Notes under the pieces: generated by a model
Database searches by the model: none
Seen by the model: only the letters and a program-made list of their open reading frames with translations
What the model was told of the DNA's origin: nothing
Assembly: GCA_015231435.1 (NCBI GenBank)
Contig: JADGBN010000003.1
Location: forward strand, 1-60,568
Length of the DNA stretch: 60,568 nt
DNA from: Gammaproteobacteria bacterium
Lineage (GTDB): Bacteria; Pseudomonadota; Gammaproteobacteria; Thiohalomonadales; Thiohalomonadaceae
Direction of reading: 5' to 3'
In this document: positions 27,808 to 36,247 of the stretch, piece after piece
Position numbering within the stretch: the first letter of the stretch is position 1
Layout: every line of letters starts with the position of its first letter
Translations under genes and position numbers: made by a program

Positions 27808-28812
27808 GTGAGCAAGGTTGAGCTTGTCTGCCCCGCCGGGGCGTTTCCCGCACTGCGTGCCGCCGTGGATAATGGCGCTGATGCAGTCTATATCGGTTTT
27901 CGTGATGCGACGAATGCCCGCAATTTTCCGGGTCTGAATTTTGATCGTGAGACCGCCGCCAAGGCGATTCGTTATGCTCATGATCATCACAGCAAGGTTC
28001 TTCTTGCCCTGAACACCTACCCGCAACCGCAAACTTGGTCAGTCTGGTGTGATGCGGTTGATCAGGCGGCAGATTTAGGCGTCGATGCGCTTATTCTTGC
28101 CGATCTGGGTCTGATGCGTTATGCGCGTGACAAGTGGCCTAATCTGCGTCTGCATCTTTCGGTGCAGGGCTCGGCTACCAGCCATGAAGCGATCGCCCTC
28201 TATCGCCGCCTTTTTGGCATTGAACGGGTGATTCTGCCGCGTGTACTGTCGATGCCGCAGGTGGCAAGAGTGATTGAGAACAGCGATGTCGCTGTCGAGG
28301 TCTTCGCCTTTGGCAGTCTGTGCGTCATGGTGGAGGGGCGCTGTTATCTCTCCTCCTATGTCACCGGCGAGTCCCCCAATACCTGTGGCGCCTGCTCCCC
28401 TGCCTCTGCGGTTGAGTGGAAGGAGACCGCTAACGGCCGGGATGTCAACCTTAACGGCGTGCTGATTGATCGCTTCAATCAGGATGAGAGTGCCGGTTAT
28501 CCGGTGATCTGCAAGGGTCGCTTTAAGGTGAATGGCAAATTGGACTATGCGATTGAGGAGCCCACCAGTTTGAGTGTGCTTGATATTCTTCCAGATCTGA
28601 TAAAAATCGGTGTCTCGGCGATAAAGGTTGAGGGGCGCCAGCGTAGCCCCGCCTACGTGGCGCAGGTGACCAAGGTGCTGCGTGAGGCGCTGGATAGTGC
28701 ACAAAAAGATCCCCTCACTTATCGTCCGCGACAGGAGTGGGTCAGTCAGCTAGGTCGGGTTGCCGAAGGTACCACCCATACCCTAGGTGCGTTGGACAGG
28801 GAGTGGCAATAA
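27808..28812 (+). CDS. ubiU: Oxygen-independent ubiquinone hydroxylase subunit UbiU (U32 family)
   Basis: 334-aa U32 'peptidase'-family protein. With UbiV it forms an Fe-S complex that hydroxylates ubiquinone precursors without O2, using prephenate as donor. The 4Fe-4S ligand region GSLCVMVEGRCYLSSYVTGESPNTCGACSPA and VICKGRF match E. coli UbiU (YhbU). The start ELVCPAGAFPALRAAVDNGADAVYIGF is typical. Its stop overlaps the ubiV ATG (TAATG). It complements the aerobic ubiB pathway at 12 kb and implies quinone synthesis in anoxia. ubiT is not adjacent. Confidence 0.95.
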   Translation: MSKVELVCPAGAFPALRAAVDNGADAVYIGFRDATNARNFPGLNFDRETAAKAIRYAHDHHSKVLLALNTYPQPQTWSVWCDAVDQAADLGVDALILADLGLMRYARDKWPNLRLHLSVQGSATSHEAIALYRRLFGIERVILPRVLSMPQVARVIENSDVAVEVFAFGSLCVMVEGRCYLSSYVTGESPNTCGACSPASAVEWKETANGRDVNLNGVLIDRFNQDESAGYPVICKGRFKVNGKLDYAIEEPTSLSVLDILPDLIKIGVSAIKVEGRQRSPAYVAQVTKVLREALDSAQKDPLTYRPRQEWVSQLGRVAEGTTHTLGALDREWQ

Positions 28813-29738
28813 TGCGACTTGCTTTAGGTCCACTGCTCTACTTTTGGCCGCGTGAAGAGGTGATGGCGCTCTATCAGCAGGCAGCTAGCTGGCCTGTCGA
28901 TGTCATCTACCTGGGCGAGGTGGTCTGCTCTAAACGTCGTACCACCCGAACCGATGATTATCTGGAGATTGCGGCGATGCTGGCGGACAGCGGCAAGCAG
29001 GTCGTGCTCTCGACACTGGCGCTTGTTGAGGCGGAGTCAGAGCTGAAAACGTTGAAGCGACTGGTGGGTAACGGCCGCTTTTGGGTGGAGGCCAATGATA
29101 TGGCGGCGGTCAATCTGCTTGCCAATGCGGATCTCCCTTTTGTCGCCGGGCCGCATCTTAACTGCTATAACGGCGCCAGTATTGCCATGTTGCAGCAGCT
29201 TGGTGCAAAACGCTGGGTGATGCCGGTCGAGCTGGGCGAGGCGACGCTTAGGGCGATGATCGCCGCGCAACCGCCAGCGATGGAGAGCGAAGTTTTTGTC
29301 TATGGACGTTTGCCACTCGCCTTTTCGGCACGCTGTTTTACCGCACGGGCGGCCAATCTGCCAAAGGATGATTGTCGCTATCTCTGTGGCGATTATCCTG
29401 ACGGGCAGTTGGTAAGCGATCAGGACGATAACCCTTTTCTGGTCTTTAACGGTATTCAGACACAGTCGGCATCGACGCTAAATCTTCTTGAGGCGATCCC
29501 CGTCATGGCGAAGATGGGGGTAGATGTGGTGCGCATATCGCCCCATGCGCGCCATCTGGAGCGTATCGTTGAACAGTTTGCCGCCGTCTTGAGCGGCGCG
29601 CAGCGGCCAGGCGAAGCGAATGAACGGCTGCGCCAAACTGTTCCGGCAGGGGGGTTCTGTAATGGTTACTGGCATGGTGAAGCGGGGATGGACTGGCGGG
29701 CGCCCTCAGCGCAGGAGATTGACGCCCAAATCCCATAG
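28812..29738 (+). CDS. ubiV: Oxygen-independent ubiquinone hydroxylase subunit UbiV (U32 family)
   Basis: 308 aa from the ATG overlapping the ubiU stop; the track start at 28737 reads back through ubiU and is rejected. Cys39 (GEVVCSKR) and the cluster SARCFTARAANLPKDDCRYLCGDYP reproduce the four ligands of the E. coli UbiV 4Fe-4S cluster (YhbV). It works as a heterodimer with UbiU in the anaerobic ubiquinone pathway. Confidence 0.94.
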   Translation: MRLALGPLLYFWPREEVMALYQQAASWPVDVIYLGEVVCSKRRTTRTDDYLEIAAMLADSGKQVVLSTLALVEAESELKTLKRLVGNGRFWVEANDMAAVNLLANADLPFVAGPHLNCYNGASIAMLQQLGAKRWVMPVELGEATLRAMIAAQPPAMESEVFVYGRLPLAFSARCFTARAANLPKDDCRYLCGDYPDGQLVSDQDDNPFLVFNGIQTQSASTLNLLEAIPVMAKMGVDVVRISPHARHLERIVEQFAAVLSGAQRPGEANERLRQTVPAGGFCNGYWHGEAGMDWRAPSAQEIDAQIP

Positions 29739-29769
29739 GTAAAAAAGCGTCAGCTCCGCCGTCCGGCGG

Positions 29770-32040
29770 TCAGGCCGCTGGGTGATTGGCGTTCTGCTGC
29801 AACAGTAGGGTGATTTCGCTGGCGGGCAGGGGACGGGCATAGAGATAGCCTTGGGCGGTTGGGCAGCCTTCACGTTTAAGAAATTTCGCCTGCTCTTTGG
29901 TCTCCACCCCTTCGGCGATCACCTCAAGACCTAGGCTGTTGGCAAGGGCAATAATGGCGCGAGTAATGCCAACATTATCTGTGTCAAGCGGGAGTCCTTT
30001 GACAAAGGATTGATCAATCTTGAGTTTGTGAATCGGTAACTGCTTGAGATAGGAGAGGGATGAGTAACCGGTGCCAAAATCATCAATGGCGAGGTGAAGT
30101 CCGAGTTCGTGCAGTTCGCGCAGTCTGTCTAGTGAGCCGTGATCCTGCCCCATGACAAAACTTTCGGTGATCTCCAGATCGATCCACTCGATCTGACACT
30201 GGTGGCGCGCCATTAGCGCTTCGATGGTTTGCGCGATGTTACCGATAATCAGCTGTTTACCGGAGAGGTTAACCGCCACCTTGCCGGGGTTAAGGCCGCT
30301 GTTGCGCCAGGCGACCGTCTGTGCAATGGCCATATTGAGAACCTCTTCGCCCAGTTCGATAATCTGACCGTTCTCCTCGGCAAGCGGGATAAACTCATTG
30401 GGCGGAACTAACCCACGCAGCGGATCAATCCAGCGTACCAGCGCCTCCATACCGACCAGTTGGCCACTGGCAATATCGAACTGGGGCTGATAGAAACAGA
30501 CAAACTGGTGCTGCAGCAGGGCTTTGCGAATACCGCTTTGGGTATCAATGCGTGAGCGGGCAAGCAGGGTGAGCTCTTTGGTGTAGAAGTCATAACCGTT
30601 GCGTCCACGATCTTTTACCCGATACATCGCCGTATCGGCGTTACGAATGAGGGTTTCGGCATCGCTGCCATCATTGGGAAAGAGGCTGATGCCGATACTC
30701 GGAGTGATATGGTACTGTTGCCCGCCAATGGCCATCGGTTGTCTAATCACCGCGATAATTTTTTCGACAATCGCGCCTATTTCAAGGCAGTTATTTGTCG
30801 CTTCAAGAATAATGGTGAACTCATCGCCACCAAGACGGGCGACACTATCGTTACTGCGTAACGATGTTTTCAGGCGATGTGAGGTCTCCAGCAGTACCGC
30901 ATCGCCAACGCTATGCCCCATGGTGTCATTAATCTGTTTAAACTGGTCAAGATCGATAAAGAGCAGAGAGAAACCGCTATTTTGTGTCAAGCCTCGCAGA
31001 ATTGCCTGCTCAAGATGGTTAACAAAGGCGAGACGGTTATTAAGGCCGGTCAGGGGGTCATGGTGTGCCAGGTGGTCAAAGTGCTGGCGCTTCTCTTCGA
31101 GTTCGTGCTGCAGCTGAATATGGCGGGTCAGCTCATGGGAGGACTCGATAATCCCGACAAGCTTGCCGTTTTCAGCAAAAATGGGTGATGCCAGGAGTTC
31201 AAAAAAGCGGTTGTTGCCATTGGCATCAGGGTGGTTGTGAATGACCGTTGCCGCCTTGCCGGTAGTGATAACCTGCTGCAGCGGGCAGGGGTGTTCATTG
31301 CCATCACAGGGAGTATTGCGATGGTGTGAAATTTGATAGCAGTAGCGCATCTGCTGAGAATTTAGTGGCGGGGTGTTATCTCTTACCGCATTGTTGTAAA
31401 GTTCAATCTGATAGTCGGTGTTAATCACCATCAGGCCATCGGGTATGCCATTAACAATCTTTTGCAGATAGTCATGCTGTTGCTGCACTGCCTGTTCGGC
31501 CAGATGGCGCTGCTTAATCTCAATAAACAGCGGGCGAATCGCCAGACGCTGGAAAATCAGCCAAATACCAAAAGAGAGTGTCGTGAGTAGCAGTAGAGCA
31601 ACGCTTAACTGTTGGCGGTAGAACTGCTGTAGCGACTCATGGGCAAAGCGCAGCTCCGTGGCGATTGCCAGATGAAAAGGGTTGCCGCTTACCGTGATAG
31701 TTTTTGCATCCTTTAGGGTTGGGATAGTTGCGGGCTTCGGGCGCTGGTAGTTGGCGAGGGCAAACCCTGACGCATTGCTAATCGACAGCGCAACGATGTC
31801 GCTATTGCTCTCCCCCCAGCGATGAAAAAACCACTCAATGAGGGCGTAGTTCTCATTCAGCAGCCCCTCCTGTGCCAGCTGGCCGAGTGTCTCAAGGGCA
31901 ATCTGCTGCTCCTTCTCGGCGGAGTGAATTAGGCTCTGCTGTCGCTCGTAATGAATATAGTTGGCGGCGATGACTAACAGCAGGGCGATAAACAGGATGA
32001 GGGCGACGAGTGCGGCATACTGGCGATGTTTAAGGGACAA
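29770..32040 (-). CDS. Membrane PAS-GGDEF-EAL cyclic-di-GMP protein
   Basis: 756-aa signalling protein. TM1 (about 10-27) and TM2 (about 145-163) enclose a periplasmic sensor region, followed by a PAS domain (about 190-315), GGDEF (about 330-490) and EAL (about 510-745). The GGDEF site RLGGDEF is intact (diguanylate cyclase), and the EAL domain has EALVRW, DDFGTGYSSLSYL and EVIAEGVETKEQ (phosphodiesterase motifs). The PAS contains a Cys-rich stretch (YCYQISHHRNTPCDGNEHPCPL) that may bind metal or sense redox. Its start overlaps the 3' end of the PhnD-like gene, so a binding protein and its output protein are probably paired. Confidence 0.93.
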   Translation of the reverse strand: MSLKHRQYAALVALILFIALLLVIAANYIHYERQQSLIHSAEKEQQIALETLGQLAQEGLLNENYALIEWFFHRWGESNSDIVALSISNASGFALANYQRPKPATIPTLKDAKTITVSGNPFHLAIATELRFAHESLQQFYRQQLSVALLLLTTLSFGIWLIFQRLAIRPLFIEIKQRHLAEQAVQQQHDYLQKIVNGIPDGLMVINTDYQIELYNNAVRDNTPPLNSQQMRYCYQISHHRNTPCDGNEHPCPLQQVITTGKAATVIHNHPDANGNNRFFELLASPIFAENGKLVGIIESSHELTRHIQLQHELEEKRQHFDHLAHHDPLTGLNNRLAFVNHLEQAILRGLTQNSGFSLLFIDLDQFKQINDTMGHSVGDAVLLETSHRLKTSLRSNDSVARLGGDEFTIILEATNNCLEIGAIVEKIIAVIRQPMAIGGQQYHITPSIGISLFPNDGSDAETLIRNADTAMYRVKDRGRNGYDFYTKELTLLARSRIDTQSGIRKALLQHQFVCFYQPQFDIASGQLVGMEALVRWIDPLRGLVPPNEFIPLAEENGQIIELGEEVLNMAIAQTVAWRNSGLNPGKVAVNLSGKQLIIGNIAQTIEALMARHQCQIEWIDLEITESFVMGQDHGSLDRLRELHELGLHLAIDDFGTGYSSLSYLKQLPIHKLKIDQSFVKGLPLDTDNVGITRAIIALANSLGLEVIAEGVETKEQAKFLKREGCPTAQGYLYARPLPASEITLLLQQNANHPAA

Positions 32041-32905
32041 CCGTCTTCTCCCGATCTACATAGGGCGCAATATAGTCGGCAAGATTTTGGTAATCTGCTG
32101 CTTTGGCGGGAATAATGGCGGTCACCCCCTTTTCTATATCATTAAGAATAGTCGGCGCATCGGGTTGACGTTCGATATCGTAGAGTATTTCGGCAATCTC
32201 GTCGGCGACTCTTTTGGGCAGACGCGGGCTGGCGACAAAGGGATGGGTTGCAATAAAGGGGCTCCAGCTTAACGCTCGCAGGCCGCGTTCTGCGTACTCG
32301 TCATAAACTTCACTCTTTATCGCGCCGGCGTCATAGTTGCCCATCAGCACGGCTAGGGCGACATTGTGATGATTTTTAAGGTGATTAAAGCGGCTTAGAT
32401 CCGTCAGTTCAACCCCCGCTTTGGCGAGCATGCCACGCGGTACCTGGCTGCTGAGGGTTGAGTTGGGATCACCAAAGGCGAAACTATGCCCTTTAAGCTC
32501 GGCAAGGGTGGTGAGCGGACTCTCCTGGCGGACAATAATGGCGCCGCGAAAGCTGCTCTTTTCACCATATTTCAGGCGCCCCAGCAGTTGGTGCGCTGCG
32601 CCGCTTTGCCATAACTGAACATAGGAGGCGGGTCCCATAAAGCCGAAGTCCACCTCACCCAGCGCCATATTTTGAATATGATCGGCGTAGCTTTTTGCGA
32701 TATGAATCACAATTTTGCGGTTAAGGCGACCGCTAAGATAGTCAATTAGCGGCGTAAAGCGTTCTATTAATGTGGTGGTGTGAAGATAGGGGTGCAGTGC
32801 AAAAATGAGCGGCTCTTCGGCGCTGGCAGGGGTTAACCAGAGCGGCAGCAGGCAGAGCAGCCATACTTTAAGAGTTCGTTTATTGCACCATAAAAAATTT
32901 TTCAT
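32030..32905 (-). CDS. PhnD-like periplasmic binding protein (sensor partner of the GGDEF-EAL protein)
   Basis: 291 aa from the ATG at 32905; the 378-aa track start lies far upstream of the signal peptide (KVWLLCLLPLWLTPASA-EE) and is rejected. The PhnD/phosphate-phosphonate type II fold is seen in LIFALHPYLHTTTLIERFTPLIDYLSGRLNRK, KSYADHIQNMALGEVDFGFMGPASYVQLW and DPNSTLSSQVPRGMLAKAG. No transporter genes are nearby. It overlaps the next gene by 11 nt, so it most likely presents a ligand to the GGDEF-EAL sensor. The ligand is unknown. Confidence 0.88.
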   Translation of the reverse strand: MKNFLWCNKRTLKVWLLCLLPLWLTPASAEEPLIFALHPYLHTTTLIERFTPLIDYLSGRLNRKIVIHIAKSYADHIQNMALGEVDFGFMGPASYVQLWQSGAAHQLLGRLKYGEKSSFRGAIIVRQESPLTTLAELKGHSFAFGDPNSTLSSQVPRGMLAKAGVELTDLSRFNHLKNHHNVALAVLMGNYDAGAIKSEVYDEYAERGLRALSWSPFIATHPFVASPRLPKRVADEIAEILYDIERQPDAPTILNDIEKGVTAIIPAKAADYQNLADYIAPYVDREKTVVP

Positions 32906-33037
32906 TATAAATAGAGCATCAGGGAATCGCCTGTTGCTGTCAAGTATCACAGGCGCAGTCGAGCTGTTTTGTAGTAGAATTGCAGGTGAAGCATCCTGCT
33001 TCTCCCCCATTACTTTGATTACAGGAGTGTTCACTTT

Positions 33038-33367
33038 ATGAAAATGAGTCGTTTGGCAATGGTTGCCACGCTGGTTGCAGGTTTTGGTTTTGCGGGTCAG
33101 GCAGCTGCCCTGGATGGCAAAGCGCTTTATGAAAATCCGGCGAAAGGTGGCTGCTTTACTTGCCATGGTAAAGATGCCAAAACGCCGCTAATGCCCCAGT
33201 ATCCTAAGCTGGCGGGTCAGAACGCCGCCTATCTTGTGCAGCAGTTTACCGATATTAAAAGCGGCAAGCGCAACAATGGCATGACTGCGGTAATGAAAGG
33301 GATTACCGGTATGGTGAGTGATGAAGAGGTTAAAGCGATCTCTGAGTATATCGCTACCCTGAATTAG
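33038..33367 (+). CDS. Small periplasmic class I cytochrome c (c553/c4 type)
   Basis: 109-aa precursor with signal peptide (MVATLVAGFGFAGQAAA-LD). One heme site CFTCH, and a later Met ligand candidate within NNGMTAVMKGITGMVSDEEVKAISEYIATLN. The sequence PQYPKLAGQNAAYLVQQFTDIKSGKR is typical of cytochrome c553/c4 single domains that carry electrons to terminal oxidases. It is divergent from the PhnD-like gene, has RBS AGGAG (ACAGGAGTG), and ends in a terminator hairpin. Confidence 0.93.
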   Translation: MKMSRLAMVATLVAGFGFAGQAAALDGKALYENPAKGGCFTCHGKDAKTPLMPQYPKLAGQNAAYLVQQFTDIKSGKRNNGMTAVMKGITGMVSDEEVKAISEYIATLN

Positions 33368-33383
33368 GCAACTGCCTAATTTT
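33362..33383 (+). terminator. Intrinsic terminator of the cytochrome c gene
   Basis: AATTAGGCA and TGCCTAATT form a 9-bp perfect inverted repeat that starts inside the last codons of the gene, followed by TT. Loop is short (two bases, so the real stem is about 8 bp). Position right at the stop codon supports termination. Confidence 0.6.
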
Positions 33384-33478
33384 GGCATTATGGATTGGCT
33401 GGCACTGCCGATTTTGCGACGGTCGCCAGCCAACCCCTCCACGCCTCACTTTTAAATAGTCCATATCCCCTATCGTTC

Positions 33479-33970
33479 ATGAGTTCACGCCAACAGCTTA
33501 TTGCGGCACTGCTTCTGATACTATTGGTGCTGGTTGCTGCCGCAGCCCAACATTGGTTAGGGGCAAAAGCTGAGCTTGTAGAGGTTGAGCGTCTGGCGCC
33601 GGTTGCTGAGGCGGTATGCGATTTGCAGCAGCAGGCCTGTTCTGCCCGCTTTAGTGACGGGCGTGAAGTGGTGCTGGCGATCACCCCGCGACCGGTGGTG
33701 GTGCTGCAACCCCTGACAGTTAAGGCGACGCTGGTTGGCCGTCCTGCCGATGAGGCGGTTATCGACTTTAAGGGGCTGGAGATGAATATGGGTGAGAACC
33801 GTTTTGCCCTGCAAGCAGGTGAGGGTTCCACTTATCAGGGCGAGGCACAGCTGCCGATCTGCGTGCGCAATCGCATGGCGTGGCAGGCCGAACTCCTGCT
33901 GCGTAATGGCGACGAGGTGGTCGTGGCGCCGTTTCAGTTTACCACCTACAGCGCGGGAGGCGGGCAGTGA
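33479..33970 (+). CDS. Membrane-anchored protein of unknown function, coupled to Sco
   Basis: 163 aa from the ATG at 33479 (MSSRQQLIAALLLILLVLVAAAAQ); the track start 84 nt earlier lacks support. One N-terminal membrane anchor is followed by a periplasmic beta-rich domain with CDLQQQACSARFSDGREVVLAITPRP, then GLEMNMGENRFAL and LPICVRNRMAWQAELLLRNGD. That fold pattern (GMEMGMN-like loop) recalls FixH/YtkA-type and copper-handling domains. It overlaps the Sco gene by 4 nt, so a role in cytochrome oxidase copper insertion is inferred. Confidence 0.75.
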   Translation: MSSRQQLIAALLLILLVLVAAAAQHWLGAKAELVEVERLAPVAEAVCDLQQQACSARFSDGREVVLAITPRPVVVLQPLTVKATLVGRPADEAVIDFKGLEMNMGENRFALQAGEGSTYQGEAQLPICVRNRMAWQAELLLRNGDEVVVAPFQFTTYSAGGGQ

Positions 33971-34563
33971 GGCGCAAGCTGATGCCACTGCTGCTTATTG
34001 TCGCAACAGGGTTGCTGGCGCTGGCGATCTTTTTTCCTGCGGCACCGTCGCTCACCTTAATGAACACCAAAGCATCACCGCGTGGTGGAGATTTTACCCT
34101 GCAGGGGGTAGCGGGTGCGGTCTCCCTGTCACAGTTTCGCGGGCAGGTGGTGCTGCTCTATTTTGGTTATACCTCCTGTCCCGATATCTGTCCGATGTCT
34201 TTAGGTGTGATGAGCACCGCGCTGGCGCAGCTTAGCGAAGCGGAGCAGCAGCAGCTTCAGGGGATCTTTATTAGTGTCGATCCGGGGCGGGACAGCGTGG
34301 CAATACTTGATGATTATGTCACTTACTTCTCACCTCGGATGCTAGGGTTAACCGGCAGTGCAGATCAGGTAGCGGCGGTTGCGCGGCAGTATGGTGTCGC
34401 CTATCAGCTGGGTGAGGCCGATGCCAGCGGCAACTACAGCGTTGATCATGCCAGTATTTTTCACCTTATCGGGCGCGATGGTGAACTGGTTGAGGCGCTC
34501 GGGCATCTCACTACCCCTGAGGTGCTGTTAAGGCAGCTGCGCCAGCTGCTGGCAGAGCGCTAA
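33967..34563 (+). CDS. Sco1/SenC-family copper chaperone
   Basis: 198-aa thioredoxin-fold protein, membrane-anchored at the N-terminus (LLLIVATGLLALAIFFPAA). Copper ligands are the CxxxC of GYTSCPDICPMSLG and the distal histidine in VDHASIFHL. Sco proteins deliver copper to, or reduce, the CuA site of cytochrome c oxidase. The start is a GTG overlapping the TGA of the upstream gene, so the two are translationally coupled. Confidence 0.92.
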   Translation: MRRKLMPLLLIVATGLLALAIFFPAAPSLTLMNTKASPRGGDFTLQGVAGAVSLSQFRGQVVLLYFGYTSCPDICPMSLGVMSTALAQLSEAEQQQLQGIFISVDPGRDSVAILDDYVTYFSPRMLGLTGSADQVAAVARQYGVAYQLGEADASGNYSVDHASIFHLIGRDGELVEALGHLTTPEVLLRQLRQLLAER

Positions 34564-34565
34564 CC

Positions 34566-35348
34566 ATGCTACTGCTGCTCTCCCCGGCAAAAAAACTCGA
34601 CGAAGTTTCGCCTGCCCCTGCGGTGTGGCAGCAGCTTAAGGCGACCACACCCCAGTTTCTTGAAGAGAGCCAGCTGCTGATTAACCAATTAAGCCGTTGT
34701 CACTATCTCGATTTAATGGAGTTAATGAAAATAAGCCGCCCTTTGGCGGAGCTTAATCTGCAGCGCTATCTCACCTTTGCACCGCCGTTTACCGTGGCGC
34801 AACAGCGTCAGGCGCTGCGTCTGTTTAAGGGGGATGTTTATAGCGGGCTTGCGGTTGCTGACTTTAGCGTCGCAGATCTCACCTTTGCCCAGCAGCATCT
34901 GCGCATTCTTTCGGGGCTTTACGGCCTGTTGCGCCCCCTTGATTTAATGCATCCCTACCGTCTTGAGATGGGAACCCCACTGGCAACAGCGCGCGGACGA
35001 AACCTCTATCAGTTTTGGGGCAGCAGCCTAAGTGTGGCGATAGATGAGATTCTGCAGCAGCAGGAAAATCCGCTGCTGTTAAATTTAGCCTCTGCGGAGT
35101 ACTTTAAGGCAGTGAAACCCGACGAGATTAAGGCACCGCTGGTGAATGTCCATTTTCAGCAGCAACAGGGTGACGGTTATCGGGTTATTGGGATTTACGC
35201 CAAACGCGCGCGGGGCTTGATGAGTCGTTATATTATTAAAAACCGCATTGATAGCCTTGAGGCGGTGAAAACATTTACTGACGGGGGCTACCACTTTAAT
35301 GCCGCGCTCTCCAATGAGCGCGACCTCTATTTTCAGCGGGAGTTGTAG
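34566..35348 (+). CDS. yaaA: Peroxide-stress protein YaaA (DUF328)
   Basis: 260-aa protein of the YaaA family, from MLLLLSPAKKLD to the tail ALSNERDLYFQREL. Other family pieces are GLAVADFSVADLTFAQQHLRILSGLYGLLRPLDLMHPYRLEMGT and RGLMSRYIIKNRI. E. coli YaaA limits intracellular free iron and DNA damage under H2O2 and binds DNA. It starts 2 nt after the Sco stop, so it may share the transcript; suhB converges on it from the right. Confidence 0.95.
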   Translation: MLLLLSPAKKLDEVSPAPAVWQQLKATTPQFLEESQLLINQLSRCHYLDLMELMKISRPLAELNLQRYLTFAPPFTVAQQRQALRLFKGDVYSGLAVADFSVADLTFAQQHLRILSGLYGLLRPLDLMHPYRLEMGTPLATARGRNLYQFWGSSLSVAIDEILQQQENPLLLNLASAEYFKAVKPDEIKAPLVNVHFQQQQGDGYRVIGIYAKRARGLMSRYIIKNRIDSLEAVKTFTDGGYHFNAALSNERDLYFQREL

Positions 35349-35381
35349 GGCGCCCGCTTGGCACCCCGTTTGAGCCACAGC

Positions 35382-36188
35382 CTAACGCCGTAACTCCTCT
35401 GTTAAATGGGGGGTAATGGTGCTGAGCATGGCGGCAAAGACCTTCGGGCTGGCCGCAAGAATGTTGCCACTGTTCAGGTAGTTATCACCGCCGGTGAAGT
35501 CGCCGACGATGCCTCCCGCCTCACGCACCAGAAGCACACCAGCCGCAATATCCCACGGGCTCAGACCAATCTCCCAAAAGCCGTCAATGCGTCCTGCGGC
35601 GACATAGGCCAAATCAAGCGCTGCCGATCCCGGGCGGCGAATTCCCGCCGTTTCAACCAGCAGCGCCTTAAAGGTGGCGAGATAGGCGTCAAGGTGTTGA
35701 TGATCGCGAAAGGGGAAGCCGGTGCCGAGCAGCCCACCCTGCAGGGAGCGGCGGCTGCTTACCCGAATCCGACGGTTATTAAGCTGTGCGCCATCACCGC
35801 GAGAGGCGGTAAAAAGCTCTTCACTAATCGGATTGTAAACAACGGCTACCTCCGGTTGGTTATCGCGTTGCAGACCGATGGAGACGGCAAAGTGGGGAAA
35901 ACCGTGGAGAAAGTTGGTGGTGCCATCCAGCGGATCAATAATCCAGCGAAAGTGGCTATGACCATTGCTACCACTGTCGCCACTCTCCTCGGCTAAGACG
36001 CCGTGATCGGGGTAGGCTTTGCGAATCGTGCGCAGAATCTCATCTTCAGCCATGCGATCCACTTCGCTGACATAGTCGTTATTCGCCTTTTGGGTGACGT
36101 TAAGCTCATCAAGGCGGCTAAAGGCGCGACGAATGATGTTACCACTGCTACGGGCAGCGGTAATGGCGATGTTTAACATCGGATGCAT
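35382..36188 (-). CDS. suhB: Inositol-1-monophosphatase SuhB
   Basis: 268 aa from MHPMLNIAITAARSSGNIIRR, identical in its first seven residues to the E. coli start; the track's longer form is rejected. Metal-site motifs are EESGD, DPLDGTTNFLHGFPHFAVSI and SPWDIAAGVLLVREAGG. Besides hydrolysing inositol phosphate, SuhB acts in rRNA antitermination with NusA/NusG in E. coli. It is divergent from trmJ, an arrangement widespread in gammaproteobacteria. Confidence 0.97.
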   Translation of the reverse strand: MHPMLNIAITAARSSGNIIRRAFSRLDELNVTQKANNDYVSEVDRMAEDEILRTIRKAYPDHGVLAEESGDSGSNGHSHFRWIIDPLDGTTNFLHGFPHFAVSIGLQRDNQPEVAVVYNPISEELFTASRGDGAQLNNRRIRVSSRRSLQGGLLGTGFPFRDHQHLDAYLATFKALLVETAGIRRPGSAALDLAYVAAGRIDGFWEIGLSPWDIAAGVLLVREAGGIVGDFTGGDNYLNSGNILAASPKVFAAMLSTITPHLTEELRR

Positions 36189-36247
36189 GAGTAACTCCCG
36201 AATATAAGCTACTGTTAATGGAGGGAGGAAGATTGTACCATTGATGG

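Noticed and set aside
32906-33166. N-terminal extension of the PhnD-like protein in the ORF track
   Set aside because: The extension precedes a clear signal peptide and overlaps the divergent cytochrome gene; the ATG at 32905 is the sensible start.
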